Below are positions 8,522 to 17,645 of a DNA stretch of 59,124 nt, in pieces. How positions within the stretch are numbered: position 1 is the first letter of the stretch; each line of letters begins with the position of its first letter. The position numbers and the translations under genes are program-made. The notes under the pieces are model-generated. The model saw nothing but the letters and a program-made list of their open reading frames with translations. It ran no database searches and was not told the origin of the DNA. This DNA is from an uncultured Lachnospiraceae bacterium (GTDB lineage: Bacteria; Bacillota; Clostridia; Lachnospirales; Lachnospiraceae): contig CAJTMC010000025.1 in the NCBI GenBank assembly GCA_910577115.1, positions 1 to 59,124 of the forward strand, given 5' to 3'.

Positions 8522-10342
8522 ATGTCAGACCAAAAGGGACAAAAACTTGCAGAACGCAACATTCCGGGAATGATGAACCGGAATCAGCGGTTTGCCGAGG
8601 TACAGCATGCAGAAAATGTAGGAGCGGCATTAAAGCATATCGGTGCATATTTTGCAAAGGAAAAGGTTATGGTGGCAGGTATGCTGGCGGTGGTGGTTTT
8701 CGGAACGCTGTGCGGCGTCTATGCGCCGAGTCTGCAAAGTAATGCGATTGATATGATTGCCAAGACGAAAGACGACAATCTGACTGCGACGCTCGTTTTG
8801 ATGATTGCCGTTTATCTGTTTTACAGTGCGGGACAGTTATTACAGGGCCTCATCAGTGCAAGACTAAGTCAGCGTATCGTGAAACGAATGCGCGAGGAGC
8901 TTTTTGACAAGCTGATGGATTTGCCGATTCGGTATTTGGATACACATTCGCATGGTGATGTGATGAGCCGTATGACCAATGACATTGAAAACATTTCGAC
9001 AACGGTATCGCAGTCGCTGCCCTCGCTGTTTTCCGGCGTACTGACGGTTGCCGGTACGGTATCGATTATGCTGTGGTATTGCTGGCAGCTTGCGCTGCTG
9101 AGCTTTTTGACAGTGATTTTGACGGTGCTTGCGACAAAGCTGCTCTCAAAGAAGGTGCGCAAGTTTTCGCGCAGACGGCAGATGCTGCTTGGGCAGTTGA
9201 ATGGAACGGTAGAGGAAATGGTGTCTGGGTACCGCACAGTGGTTGCCTATAATCGTCAGGAGCGGACAACGGAGGCATTTTGCAAAACTTCGGATTCCCT
9301 GACAAAGGCGGGAATCCGAACAGACATTTTTAGCGGTGTCATGGGACCGGTTATGAATTGTATCGGTAATATCGGATTTGTTATTATTGCGGCTTTCGGC
9401 GGATATTTTTCCGTCAACGGACTGATTTCGGTCGGCGTGATTTCGGCATTTATTGTCTATGCAAAGCAGTTTAGCCGTCCGATTAACGAGATTGCACAGG
9501 TTTACGGGCAGCTACAGACCGCGGTTGCCGGTGCGGAGCGCGTTTTTATGGTGCTTGATGAAGAAAATGAGGATAAAACAGGGCAAGCCTTTCAGGAGAC
9601 GGGGAATGCCACAGTCACGTTTCAAAACGTGCAGTTTTCCTATGAGCCGTCGCGTCCTGTTCTGCGTGATTTTACGTTGACGGTTCCGTCCGGTAAAAAG
9701 GTGGCGCTTGTGGGCGCGACGGGAAGCGGAAAGACGACGGTTGTCAATCTGCTCATGCGGTTTTACGATATTGACAGCGGAGAAATCCTTCTCAACAGAC
9801 AGAATATCAGGGATATTTCACGAGATAATTTGCGAAAGAATGTTGCGATTGTTTTGCAGGATACCGTTTTGTTTTCGGATACGGTTCGGAATAATTTAAA
9901 ATACGGAAATGCCGACGCCGGAATGGAGGAAATCGAGGAGGCGGTAAAAATGAGCCGTTGTAAGGAAATGATTACAATGCTGCCGCAAGGGTATGACACA
10001 ATTTTAACAGGCTCCGGCGATAATATCAGTCAGGGGCAGCGCCAGCTTCTTGCAATTGCGCGGGCATTTGTTGCCGATCCGGAGATTCTGATTTTGGACG
10101 AGGCGACTTCCAATGTGGATACGCGTACGGAGAAGGCGATTCAGGATGCGATGCATTTGGTAATGCAAAACCGCACCAGCATTGTGATTGCGCACCGTCT
10201 TTCTACGATTCGCGATGCGGATATCATTGTCGTGATGGATCATGGCAGGATTGTGGAAAGCGGCAGCCACGACACGCTGCTTGCACAAAAGGGGAAATAT
10301 TATGATTTGTATATGACGCAGTACGCAGGAAACGCAACATAA
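8522..10342 (+). CDS. Heterodimeric ABC exporter, catalytically canonical subunit
   Basis: 606-residue half-transporter. The start at 8522 is chosen because GGAGG precedes it; an upstream in-frame start adds seven residues and has no ribosome site. A membrane domain (about 50-350) precedes an ATPase domain with Walker A GATGSGKTT (near 397) and a normal Walker B LILDEATSNVD (near 522), but the signature motif is ISQGQRQL instead of LSGGQ. Together with the Asp-type Walker B of its partner this gives one consensus and one degenerate ATP site, as in other heterodimeric exporters. It ends the MarR operon. Confidence 0.88.
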   Translation: MSDQKGQKLAERNIPGMMNRNQRFAEVQHAENVGAALKHIGAYFAKEKVMVAGMLAVVVFGTLCGVYAPSLQSNAIDMIAKTKDDNLTATLVLMIAVYLFYSAGQLLQGLISARLSQRIVKRMREELFDKLMDLPIRYLDTHSHGDVMSRMTNDIENISTTVSQSLPSLFSGVLTVAGTVSIMLWYCWQLALLSFLTVILTVLATKLLSKKVRKFSRRRQMLLGQLNGTVEEMVSGYRTVVAYNRQERTTEAFCKTSDSLTKAGIRTDIFSGVMGPVMNCIGNIGFVIIAAFGGYFSVNGLISVGVISAFIVYAKQFSRPINEIAQVYGQLQTAVAGAERVFMVLDEENEDKTGQAFQETGNATVTFQNVQFSYEPSRPVLRDFTLTVPSGKKVALVGATGSGKTTVVNLLMRFYDIDSGEILLNRQNIRDISRDNLRKNVAIVLQDTVLFSDTVRNNLKYGNADAGMEEIEEAVKMSRCKEMITMLPQGYDTILTGSGDNISQGQRQLLAIARAFVADPEILILDEATSNVDTRTEKAIQDAMHLVMQNRTSIVIAHRLSTIRDADIIVVMDHGRIVESGSHDTLLAQKGKYYDLYMTQYAGNAT

Positions 10343-10413
10343 AAAACGCGATTTTCTGTCATAAAGGCAATATGCACAAGCATGTTCTGCGGGAAAATTG
10401 TGAAAAATGTCCT

Positions 10414-10442
10414 TTGATTTTGGAAGAATAAAACGGTAGAAT
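10414..10442 (+). promoter_or_regulatory. Sigma-A promoter for the cytidylate-kinase-like gene
   Basis: TTGATT (10414-10419), a 17-bp spacer, then TAGAAT (10437-10442). It points to a start near 10449 and a short leader before the GTG at 10481. Confidence 0.6.
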
Positions 10443-10480
10443 AGTATCGTCAAATAAATAGAACGCATTAAACGACAAGT

Positions 10481-11089
10481 GTGCTTCCGGCGTATCCGAC
10501 AAAAGAGGGTGTTGTAGTTACGATATCGCGCGAGCATGGTTCCGCAGGAAAGCGCATCGGGCAGGTGGTTGCCAAGAATCTGGGAATCCCATGCTACTAT
10601 AAGGAAATGATTGCGGTTGCTGCGCAGGAAAGCGGACTGGCGGAAGAATTTATCTCGAATCTGAATTCTGATGAGAATGCGGTAATGCGTGAGCTGTATT
10701 TGGGCACAAGCGTGGTTCAGGAGGCAATTACGGCGCAGGATCGGGCAATCCGCAAGCTTGCGGATGCAGGCTCTTGTGTGATTGTAGGACGTTCGGCGGA
10801 TTATGTTCTTAGGAATCATAAAAATGTTTTGCGGATTTTTATAACGGCTCCGAAAACGTACCGTACGAAAAAGGTAATGGAGATGTATGGGGACAGTAAG
10901 GAGCAGGCGCAAAAGAGCATTGAGCGGTCTGATGCAGCGCGAAAGGCGTATTATGAGAGTGTTACCAAGAAAAGATGGGGGGATTCTCATGGTTATGAAT
11001 TGTGCGTTGACAGCTCGATTGGCGTGGAAGAAACGGCGGATTTGATTTTGGCGTATCTTAAAACGGCGCCGGCGGCTGTAAATGCATGA
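10481..11089 (+). CDS. Cytidylate kinase-like family protein
   Basis: 202-residue P-loop kinase-fold protein of the family annotated as cytidylate kinase-like. The N-terminal VVVTISREHGSAGKRIGQ stretch is the typical nucleotide-binding loop of this family, a variant of GxGxxGR; it is followed by LGIPCYYKEMI and a mid-protein CVIVGRSADYVL strand. It differs from bona fide Cmk, and the phosphate acceptor is unknown. The GTG start has no convincing ribosome site; an in-frame stop at 10469 limits any extension. It has its own promoter and ends at a bidirectional terminator, so it is probably monocistronic. Confidence 0.8.
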   Translation: MLPAYPTKEGVVVTISREHGSAGKRIGQVVAKNLGIPCYYKEMIAVAAQESGLAEEFISNLNSDENAVMRELYLGTSVVQEAITAQDRAIRKLADAGSCVIVGRSADYVLRNHKNVLRIFITAPKTYRTKKVMEMYGDSKEQAQKSIERSDAARKAYYESVTKKRWGDSHGYELCVDSSIGVEETADLILAYLKTAPAAVNA

Positions 11090-11123
11090 GATTAGGGATT
11101 GGCTTATATTGGGTTTTAAAGAT

Positions 11124-11157
11124 AAAGGAGAACATCTTGTTGATGTTCTCCTTTGTG
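11124..11157. terminator. Bidirectional intrinsic terminator
   Basis: A 13-bp perfect stem AAAGGAGAACATC / GATGTTCTCCTTT with a 5-base loop, between the convergent kinase-like and Rpn-type genes. The run of A before the left arm and T after the right arm can serve both strands. Confidence 0.75.
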
Positions 11158-11171
11158 TGGAATGTTCTTTT

Positions 11172-12245
11172 TTATGAAATCTGTACCAGTCCTGCAGATT
11201 GCTCAAAATCTTCTATAGATTCTGCTCTCGCTGCGGCCTTATGCCATTTTCTCAGAACTTCCAAATCCCGTTCCTCCAAGATATGGTTTCGGAGTGATTC
11301 TGAGAGTTCGCCAAGTTCTTCAAGCAGTTCTAGGATAGATTTAGCTCTTTCTTCGGCTCTGCCTTCCGCCCTGCCCTCGGCTCTGCCTTCTGCTTTTTCT
11401 TTATCAAGAATTCTTTCAAATGAACTGCACATAACCGTTTCATCTCCTTTCCTAAGCTGCGCTATAAAGCTTTTGCGCTCATCTTCATTTAGCTTTCTGA
11501 TTACATTTGAAAACCATGTGATCCATTCGTTGAGATCTTCTTTATCCATTATCCGGATGCGGTGCACCAGCTCTGCAATGCCGTCCAGCCATTCCTGCTT
11601 TGTCCGCTTTTGGTCAGCAAGAAAAATATTGTCGACCAAAGTGTTTGAGCTTTTGATTTTTGAAGCTGCAAGCTTATTTACGGATACGAGTATATAATCA
11701 AAGTTTACGACATATTTGCCAAACATATCCGCATGGTCTATCATTTCTTTAAAACTGCGCGATGCCGTCCAGTTCCGTTCCCCGTTGTACAACACGATTG
11801 GCATGACTGCAGGGAGTCTGTAATCTTTTCTTTTGCGTTCGTCTTTGCCACAGTTTTTGAAATAGTCAAGCCAGATTGCAGTGATGTACACCAATAAACG
11901 AAACGGCATGGTAAAGTCATTGGAGCTCTGAAGCTCAAACAGAAAAAACAGGTATATGCTTCCTGCCGTTGTATTTACTTTGTATACCAAATCCGATTCA
12001 TACGTATCAAACTGATCTGTAATATATTCTTTGTCAATTAGTTCAAGTTCATTTTCCGTCAGGCACATCATCCATTCAAGTCCCACATATTTCTTTAAGA
12101 AATCAAGGAAATTCTTTTTTATGGAAAATATTCGCTTATATCCCTTATCGTGCGGATTGTCTGTGTTGTGTATGATTGTATTCTCCTGCGTATCCATAGA
12201 TTCTGTCGGTATCTCCTTAATTTGATTTGGTCTTTGTGATAACAT
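11172..12245 (-). CDS. Rpn-family recombination-promoting nuclease / putative transposase
   Basis: About 357 residues. The HDKGYKRIFSIKKNFLDFLKKY opening and the later PIVLYNGERNW and LFFLFELQSS segments are characteristic of Rpn (transposase_31/PD-(D/E)XK) proteins, which promote RecA-independent recombination in E. coli. The acidic FELQSS core would be part of the nuclease site. Near the C-terminus a charged repeat (EGRAEGRAEGRAEERA) is typical and is encoded by a short in-frame DNA repeat prone to slippage. The start is uncertain: 12245 is used because a promoter at 12312-12340 puts transcription initiation near 12305, excluding an earlier in-frame ATG; 12197 is a possible alternative. Confidence 0.8.
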   Translation of the reverse strand: MLSQRPNQIKEIPTESMDTQENTIIHNTDNPHDKGYKRIFSIKKNFLDFLKKYVGLEWMMCLTENELELIDKEYITDQFDTYESDLVYKVNTTAGSIYLFFLFELQSSNDFTMPFRLLVYITAIWLDYFKNCGKDERKRKDYRLPAVMPIVLYNGERNWTASRSFKEMIDHADMFGKYVVNFDYILVSVNKLAASKIKSSNTLVDNIFLADQKRTKQEWLDGIAELVHRIRIMDKEDLNEWITWFSNVIRKLNEDERKSFIAQLRKGDETVMCSSFERILDKEKAEGRAEGRAEGRAEERAKSILELLEELGELSESLRNHILEERDLEVLRKWHKAAARAESIEDFEQSAGLVQIS

Positions 12246-12311
12246 TTTAATGACAAGTCCTGAGCATTGTGTTTTTGTGACTGATTGTGAATGTTTTCTA
12301 TAATTATAAAA

Positions 12312-12340
12312 ATCATAACATATTCCGCAGGAAATCACAA
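12312..12340 (-). promoter_or_regulatory. Sigma-A promoter of the Rpn-type gene
   Basis: On the minus strand TTGTGA (12340-12335), a 17-bp spacer, then TATGAT (12317-12312). Confidence 0.55.
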
Positions 12341-12382
12341 ATAGTTATCGGCTGCGGTTGTAAATTTATAGAAAAATTTTAT

Positions 12383-12411
12383 TTGTATGGTACGCTTCGT
12401 TATGGTATCAT
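12383..12411 (+). promoter_or_regulatory. Sigma-A promoter of the aldo/keto reductase gene
   Basis: TTGTAT (12383-12388), a 17-bp spacer, then TATCAT (12406-12411), about 107 bp before the start codon. Confidence 0.5.
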
Positions 12412-12518
12412 GTACATTAACAGTTTGTGGAAAACTGCGATGTTATGGTGACTTTGGTGTTTGAAACAAGCTGTCGGAATTTGAAAAATGTGATTGGTAT
12501 CAGGAAAGGAGAAGGGAT

Positions 12519-13652
12519 ATGATTTACAGGAAATTTCAGGATCTTGAATTATCCGGTTTAGGGCTTGGCATGATGCGGCTGCCTGTAGTAGACGGTAATG
12601 ACGGAGTCGTGGATGAGGCTGCGGCTGCTGCGTTGATCGACTGTGCTTACAAGAGCGGAATAAATTACTTTGATACGGCATGGGGTTATCATAACGGCAA
12701 TTCGGAGCTGGTTGCGGGAAAGTATCTCTCCCGGTATCCGCGTGACAGTTTTTATCTTGCAAGCAAATTTCCGGGCTATGATCCTTCGAATATGGATAAG
12801 GTGGAAGAAATCTTTGAAAAGCAGCTTGAAAAATGTCAAACGCCGTATTTTGACTTTTATTTATTTCACAATGTCTATGAAGGGAACATTGACGCATATC
12901 TTGATTCGAAGTACGGGATTTTTGCGTATCTGCTAAAGCAGAAGGAAAATGGAAGGATTCGTCATCTTGGCTTTTCGGCGCATGGCAGTGTCGAAGTGAT
13001 TCAGCGGTTTTTAGATGCTTACGGACAGCATATGGAATTTTGCCAGCTTCAGATTAATTACATAGACTGGCATTTTCAGAATGCGCAGGAGAAGGTTTCT
13101 GTTTTGCAAAAAGCCGGTATTCCTGTTTGGGTTATGGAACCGCTGCGGGGTGGAAAGCTGGCAAAAGCTTCTGACGAATTTGCTGCAGCATTACAGTCTA
13201 TGCGTCCAAAGGAAACGGTTCCGGGGTGGGCATTTCGTTTCTTACAGAGCATTCCCGGCGTGACGATGGTGCTTTCCGGCATGTCTGATATGGAGCAGCT
13301 AAAAGCCAATATTGCGACTTATGAAACGGATGTGCCTTTAAGTGAGGAAGAGTTTGATACGTTGGTCAAATGTGCGGACGAGGAGACGAAAAAGGGCGGA
13401 CTTCCCTGTACCGCCTGTCACTATTGTACCAGCCATTGTCCAAAAGAGCTTCCGATTCCGGAGCTGATTGCTTTATACAATGAACATAAAATCACAGGCG
13501 GCGGCTTTATCGCGCCTATGGCGGTGGGCAGTATGCCGCAGGAAAAACGTCCTGCAAGCTGCGTTGGCTGCAGGAGTTGTGAGCAGGTTTGCCCGCAGCA
13601 AATTAAAATTTCCGAGATGATGGGAGAGTTTTCCGCTATGCTTGGAATGTAG
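12519..13652 (+). CDS. Aldo/keto reductase with C-terminal 4Fe-4S domain
   Basis: 377-residue cytoplasmic oxidoreductase. The TIM-barrel part carries the aldo/keto reductase tetrad Asp52, Tyr57, Lys83 and His117. The C-terminal 90 residues add two ferredoxin-like motifs, CTACHYCTSHCP and CVGCRSCEQVCP, giving eight cysteines suited to two 4Fe-4S clusters. This fused form is common in anaerobic Clostridia and is thought to pass electrons between NAD(P)H and Fe-S carriers; the substrate is unknown. AAGGAGAAGG precedes the ATG. It appears to be a single-gene unit with its own promoter. Confidence 0.9.
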   Translation: MIYRKFQDLELSGLGLGMMRLPVVDGNDGVVDEAAAAALIDCAYKSGINYFDTAWGYHNGNSELVAGKYLSRYPRDSFYLASKFPGYDPSNMDKVEEIFEKQLEKCQTPYFDFYLFHNVYEGNIDAYLDSKYGIFAYLLKQKENGRIRHLGFSAHGSVEVIQRFLDAYGQHMEFCQLQINYIDWHFQNAQEKVSVLQKAGIPVWVMEPLRGGKLAKASDEFAAALQSMRPKETVPGWAFRFLQSIPGVTMVLSGMSDMEQLKANIATYETDVPLSEEEFDTLVKCADEETKKGGLPCTACHYCTSHCPKELPIPELIALYNEHKITGGGFIAPMAVGSMPQEKRPASCVGCRSCEQVCPQQIKISEMMGEFSAMLGM

Positions 13653-13689
13653 CCGAAGTTGAATTGATTGAAATTGATAAGATTAATAG

Positions 13690-13718
13690 TTGACAAGAGG
13701 GCAATACTGGTTTAAGAT
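13690..13718 (+). promoter_or_regulatory. Promoter of the riboswitch-metK transcript
   Basis: A perfect TTGACA (13690-13695), a 17-bp spacer and TAAGAT (13713-13718), placing the start near 13725, about 30 nt before the riboswitch. Confidence 0.65.
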
Positions 13719-13754
13719 ATAGACGATATGAAAATTCAATATTGAACGAATAAA

Positions 13755-13886
13755 ATCTCTTATTCAGAGTGGTGGAGGTACAAAGGACCTGTGAAGCTAC
13801 GGCAACCCCGTTATTTCGACGGAAGGTGCCAACCTGAGCGAGTTACTGTTTGCGTGAAAATGGCGATAGTTCGAACAATAAGAGGA
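13755..13886 (+). ncRNA. SAM-I (S-box) riboswitch
   Basis: S-adenosylmethionine-binding leader RNA. The P1 arms ATCTCTTATT (13755) and AATAAGAG (13877-13884) pair. Between them lie the conserved S-box blocks AGAGTGGTGGAGG, CTGTGAAGCTACGGCAACC and GGAAGGTGCCAACCTGAGC. It is followed by an intrinsic terminator at 13910-13943 and then metK. Family logic: with SAM bound, P1 is stable, the terminator forms and metK transcription stops. Confidence 0.95.
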
Positions 13887-13909
13887 TTTGATTATCGGTA
13901 AACAATCAC

Positions 13910-13943
13910 TTCCGCTTATTCAGACGAGTAAGCGGAATTTTTA
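13910..13943 (+). terminator. Riboswitch-controlled terminator upstream of metK
   Basis: TTCCGCTTA (13910-13918) and TAAGCGGAA (13929-13937) form a 9-bp stem followed by a U-rich tract. It is the expression platform of the SAM-I riboswitch. Confidence 0.85.
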
Positions 13944-14030
13944 TTAAGGAGGAAAATCCCCTGCTTATACAAAGGCATACGCTGGAAGCAGAGCAGGTAT
14001 TTTCTTTCGGAAAACAAGGAGGATTTACAA

Positions 14031-15218
14031 ATGGAAAAACTTTTATTTACTTCGGAGTCCGTAACAGAAGGACATCCCGACAAAGTGTGCGACGCGATTT
14101 CCGATGCGATTCTTGATGCGTTGATGGAGCAGGATCCGATGAGTCGTGTTGCCTGTGAAACGGCGACATGTACAGGCTTTGTACTTGTAACAGGAGAGAT
14201 TACGACAAAGGCGTATGTGGATATTCCAAAGATTGTACGCGATACGGTGAAGGAAATCGGCTATGATAAGTCGGAGTACGGTTTTGACGGAAATACTTGT
14301 GCTGTATTTACTGCGATTGACGAGCAGTCAGGCGATATTGCGATGGGCGTGGACAAGGCATTGGAGGCAAAAGAGAATAAAATGAGCGACGCCGAGATAG
14401 AGGCAATCGGCGCCGGCGATCAGGGTATGATGTTTGGCTATGCGACAAATGAAACAGAGGAATATATGCCATATCCGATTTCTCTTGCACATAAGCTTGC
14501 ATTGCAGCTTACAAAGGTGCGCAAGGACGGCACGTTGAAGTATTTAAGACCTGACGGAAAGACACAGGTATCGGTAGAGTATGACGAGAACGGCAAGCCA
14601 AAGAGATTAGAGGCAGTTGTTCTTTCAACCCAGCACGATCCTGATGTAACACAGGAGCAGATTCACGAGGATATCAAGAAGCATGTGTTTGATGCAATCC
14701 TTCCGAAGGAGCTGATTGATGCGGATACAAAGTTCTTTATCAATCCGACAGGACGTTTCGTGATTGGCGGACCGCATGGAGATGCAGGACTTACAGGGCG
14801 TAAGATTATTGTAGATACTTACGGCGGATATGCGCGTCATGGCGGCGGTGCATTCTCTGGAAAGGACTGTACAAAGGTGGACAGAAGTGCTGCATATGCG
14901 GCAAGATATGTGGCAAAGAATATCGTGGCAGCAGGACTTGCCGATAAGTGTGAGATTCAGCTTTCTTACGCAATCGGCGTGGCACAGCCGACTTCTATCA
15001 ATGTGGATACGTTTGGAACAGGCAAGCTTAGCAGTGAAAAGCTGGTTGAGATTGTGCGCGAGAACTTTGACCTTCGTCCGGCTGGCATTATCAAGACACT
15101 TGATTTGAGAAGACCGATTTACAAGCAGACGGCGGCTTACGGACATTTTGGCAGAAATGACCTTGACCTTCCTTGGGAGAAGCTGGATAAGGTTGATGCG
15201 TTGAAGAAGTATTTATAG
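14031..15218 (+). CDS. metK: S-adenosylmethionine synthetase
   Basis: 395-residue enzyme making SAM from methionine and ATP. Family motifs are present: GHPDKVCD at 14-21 (ATP and metal), the GAGDQGMMFGYATNET signature near 117-132, and the glycine-rich phosphate loop GGGAFSGKD near 261. Length fits the family. It starts after a strong AAGGAGG and lies behind a SAM-I riboswitch and its terminator, so it should be expressed when SAM is low. A terminator closes the unit at 15237. Confidence 0.97.
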   Translation: MEKLLFTSESVTEGHPDKVCDAISDAILDALMEQDPMSRVACETATCTGFVLVTGEITTKAYVDIPKIVRDTVKEIGYDKSEYGFDGNTCAVFTAIDEQSGDIAMGVDKALEAKENKMSDAEIEAIGAGDQGMMFGYATNETEEYMPYPISLAHKLALQLTKVRKDGTLKYLRPDGKTQVSVEYDENGKPKRLEAVVLSTQHDPDVTQEQIHEDIKKHVFDAILPKELIDADTKFFINPTGRFVIGGPHGDAGLTGRKIIVDTYGGYARHGGGAFSGKDCTKVDRSAAYAARYVAKNIVAAGLADKCEIQLSYAIGVAQPTSINVDTFGTGKLSSEKLVEIVRENFDLRPAGIIKTLDLRRPIYKQTAAYGHFGRNDLDLPWEKLDKVDALKKYL

Positions 15219-15236
15219 AATATTTGATGATATGAA

Positions 15237-15262
15237 AGAGGCAGGCAGAGTCTGCCTCTTTT
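15237..15262 (+). terminator. Intrinsic terminator after metK
   Basis: An 8-bp stem AGAGGCAG / CTGCCTCT with a 7-base loop and a short T run. Confidence 0.75.
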
Positions 15263-15288
15263 GTGGTATTTGATGAAGGAGCTTTTTT

Positions 15289-15813
15289 GTGAGGAAAGAA
15301 AATGCAGTGTCTATTTTGTGGGGAGAATGTAAAGATATTTTTTTATCTTCAAGCAATCAGCAGTTAGAGGATTTGCTCAAAAATGTTTTGAATATTGTTA
15401 GAAGATACAATGCGTTTTTTCGGAAAAAAGCTGATTTAGAGTTCTTGAATTATATTATAAAAATGAATGCTGATGAATACATAATCGGAACAAATGGTGA
15501 TGATTTTGAAATACTGACAAAAACATATATTCGATTAGAGGGGATTTCGGTAGAAATTATTTGGCAGATTTTGTCACAGTTAATATGGGATTTGACGGTA
15601 CCGGTAACAAATAAAATATGTCCGTTTTGCCGTTGCGACAATGTGGTATTATTAGCGGATAAAGAGAAAAAACATCTGTATGAGTCCTGTGAAAATTGTT
15701 TTGGGACTGCAGAGGACGGGATACGGATTATGCGGCCGGATAATTTGTTTCCTGCGAGTAAGGATATGGTTGAGAAGCATTATTATTCTTTTTTGAATAA
15801 TGGGAGTATATAA
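15289..15813 (+). CDS. Zinc-ribbon hypothetical protein
   Basis: 174 residues, GTG start with an AAGGAG five to six bases upstream. Residues about 20-100 are helical with an acidic GTNGDDFEIL segment. Near 112-137 there are two Cys pairs (CPFCRC and CENCFG) that form a probable structural zinc ribbon. I recognise no named family. It is the first of several small single-copy genes up to 18.5 kb whose size, low GC and lack of shared function recall immunity-gene arrays downstream of polymorphic toxins; this is inference from context only. Confidence 0.6.
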   Translation: MRKENAVSILWGECKDIFLSSSNQQLEDLLKNVLNIVRRYNAFFRKKADLEFLNYIIKMNADEYIIGTNGDDFEILTKTYIRLEGISVEIIWQILSQLIWDLTVPVTNKICPFCRCDNVVLLADKEKKHLYESCENCFGTAEDGIRIMRPDNLFPASKDMVEKHYYSFLNNGSI

Positions 15814-15922
15814 ATAATATGATAAATATCGATGACATATGAATAAAAGGGACATTAAAATCATAGGGTTCCGGGAAATGTGATACACATAAAAACAGTT
15901 GCGGATTTACGGGGGAGAAATT

Positions 15923-16357
15923 ATGGAATCGGAAAAAGTAGACATATCTGCCGAACCGGATTGGCAGTGGTGTCTTGTCGGCAATATCGTAGAACATGAA
16001 TATGGGGAACAACACGAATTAAGAAACGGAACAAAACAATTCCGCCCAAACGCAAAGGTATTTATCAATATGGTTTTTGGCGGAATGGCTCATGACAGCA
16101 TACTTGTGATAGGCACTCCCAAGCATTCCTGCAATTATATTGAAATTGTAATTGCAAGGAAATGTGTGGGGAATTTTCGCTTACAAAAAGTATTTAAGCC
16201 CATTGTATTGAAACGAATGAATCAATCAAAATGGAATTGGTGGGGAAATACAGATTCCGCTCGTGACGACATCATTCAGTTTCTTGAATGGATAAATCCG
16301 GTTGAGGCAGAAAAAGCAAGGTGTAAATTTATAAACATTGATTCGCCAATGTCATGA
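15923..16357 (+). CDS. Hypothetical protein, immunity-like
   Basis: 144 residues from an ATG with GGGGGAG upstream; an in-frame earlier ATG would remove that site from use. The sequence begins WQWCLVGNIVEHEYGE after an acidic lead and is rich in Trp, Ile and Lys, with WNWWGNTDSARDDIIQFLEW near the end. No signal peptide or membrane segment. I recall similar small cytoplasmic orphans with a CLVGNIVxxHxYGE opening in Clostridia, often near toxin-like genes, but no biochemical role is known to me. The gene is isolated, with about 110 bp before and 40 bp after it. Confidence 0.65.
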   Translation: MESEKVDISAEPDWQWCLVGNIVEHEYGEQHELRNGTKQFRPNAKVFINMVFGGMAHDSILVIGTPKHSCNYIEIVIARKCVGNFRLQKVFKPIVLKRMNQSKWNWWGNTDSARDDIIQFLEWINPVEAEKARCKFINIDSPMS

Positions 16358-16396
16358 TAATGATGTGGGTTAAAAAGGCAGGTATTTTACAGGAAA

Positions 16397-16670
16397 ATGA
16401 AAAAAGAGTGGATAAAAATAATACCACAAATAGCAAATCATTTGGATGAGGTAGAGCAGTTAAAATGTCCGAATTGTGGAAAACATGAAATAGAATATAT
16501 ATATTGGGGATAAAGAAACAAGCGTCGGTTTTTTACAAATTTGGTGTAATCAATGTTTTAAGGGAATTTACATTAGCAGAGCAGTGGCGCCGGTTCAGGC
16601 AAAGTTTGTATCCTTTGAGGCGGACTTGGAGGGAATTGTTCCGCAGTATGATTATGTGAATGTTCTGTGA
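16397..16670 (+). pseudogene. Frameshifted small zinc-ribbon gene
   Basis: From ATG 16397 the frame gives IANHLDEVEQLKCPNCGKHE and stops at 16511. Removing one G from the GGGG run at 16506-16509 continues the frame as YWDKETSVGFLQIWCNQC, then KFVSFEADLEGIVPQYDY, to a stop at 16668-16670. The restored protein would have about 90 residues with paired CPNC and CNQC zinc-ribbon motifs. One extra G in a homopolymer is either a true inactivation, a phase-variable tract or a sequencing error. Confidence 0.7.
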
Positions 16671-16729
16671 TGACTCTGGCATATTCCCCCAACAATCCCC
16701 AATGAATTTAAATGAAAGGTGAATGAAAA

Positions 16730-17347
16730 TCAATTCCACACAAAACTATCCACCATAGCCTGTGCTGCCTCAACTGCGCTTTCCGATCCGGTGAAGTTTG
16801 TTAAGTGAATGAGGCAATACCGCTGGTCGCCTACGATATAATATTGTTTTGTGACGACATCTTCTTCGCTGATTGTGAAAATATAAACAATATAATCCTG
16901 ATCTGTATGAGTGCCGTCCCCAGTTACATCGGCGCTAACACCCTGTAATTGCATAGTGAGCTGCCGGACAATTGCATTTCGGAAATCTTCATGTTCTTCT
17001 TCGCTATATCGGTTCGTTCCCACCTCGATGGAAATATTATCAGGTGTTTCATCGTTTTCGTGTCCGTCTTCCACATAGAAAAATTTGTCTGCTGACGAGT
17101 ATTGTTCTACTTTGACCCAGCCATCCGGCACAGTGTAACTTCCCGGAAAATCGGATTCTTCTTCCGTCTCGGATTGTGTGTTTTCTGCGGGGAAGTTTGT
17201 GTCAGGCATGTTGGCGTCGGCGGTTGTATTATTTTGTGTATCGGACACTTCCTTTGGAGTGGTTGCACAACCCGTCAGTGAACAAAGTAAGAGTAGGAAT
17301 AACAAAGAGAGTGTGGTAATTTGTTTTCGATTTCTCTGTTTCATCAT
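16730..17347 (-). CDS. Secreted lipoprotein of unknown function
   Basis: 205 residues. The N-terminal hydrophobic stretch ends in the lipobox LTGC (Cys near 27), so the mature protein would be lipid-anchored outside the cell. A low-complexity Asn/Thr/Glu linker follows (about 28-68), then a compact domain beginning YTVPDGWVKVEQYSSADKFF and ending in a helix (VEAAQAMVDSFVW). The shape resembles small PsbP/DUF-type lipoprotein domains, but I cannot name a family. It is transcribed against its neighbours. A second Met one codon in could equally be the start. Confidence 0.75.
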   Translation of the reverse strand: MMKQRNRKQITTLSLLFLLLLCSLTGCATTPKEVSDTQNNTTADANMPDTNFPAENTQSETEEESDFPGSYTVPDGWVKVEQYSSADKFFYVEDGHENDETPDNISIEVGTNRYSEEEHEDFRNAIVRQLTMQLQGVSADVTGDGTHTDQDYIVYIFTISEEDVVTKQYYIVGDQRYCLIHLTNFTGSESAVEAAQAMVDSFVWN

Positions 17348-17432
17348 AAGCTCGCTTTCTCAAATATTTTAATAGGAATTTTCTAAATTATACCAAAAAT
17401 TTTTATACCATACAAGAGATAGCGGTTGAAAA

Positions 17433-17492
17433 GAAATATTCCTGCTATAAATATAGAAAAAGGAAATATTCCTGTTATAATAATATAGAAAA
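17433..17492. repeat. Tandem direct repeat, about 30 bp
   Basis: Two adjacent copies beginning GAAATATTCCTG and ending ATATAGAAAA (17433-17460 and 17463-17492), differing by one substitution and a 2-bp indel. They sit in an AT-rich 610-bp stretch (17348-17957) that otherwise holds only the doubtful frame at 17646. Confidence 0.55.
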
Positions 17493-17645
17493 GAGATGAT
17501 TTAAGTATTTTGAAGCTTTAATGCCCAACGCAGACATGGCAGCAGAGAAAATATTTCAACAATTTTTGAATAAATTTAATATTGCAAATTAAAATACGGG
17601 TAAAAGGAGACAGAATGAAATGAAAACGGATATTTTTATATCAAT

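Noticed and set aside
10004..11206. A 400-codon minus-strand open frame opposite the ABC exporter and kinase-like genes
   Set aside because: Composition rich in Arg, His, Ile and Cys without domain motifs, and it lies antisense to two well-supported genes; a shadow frame.
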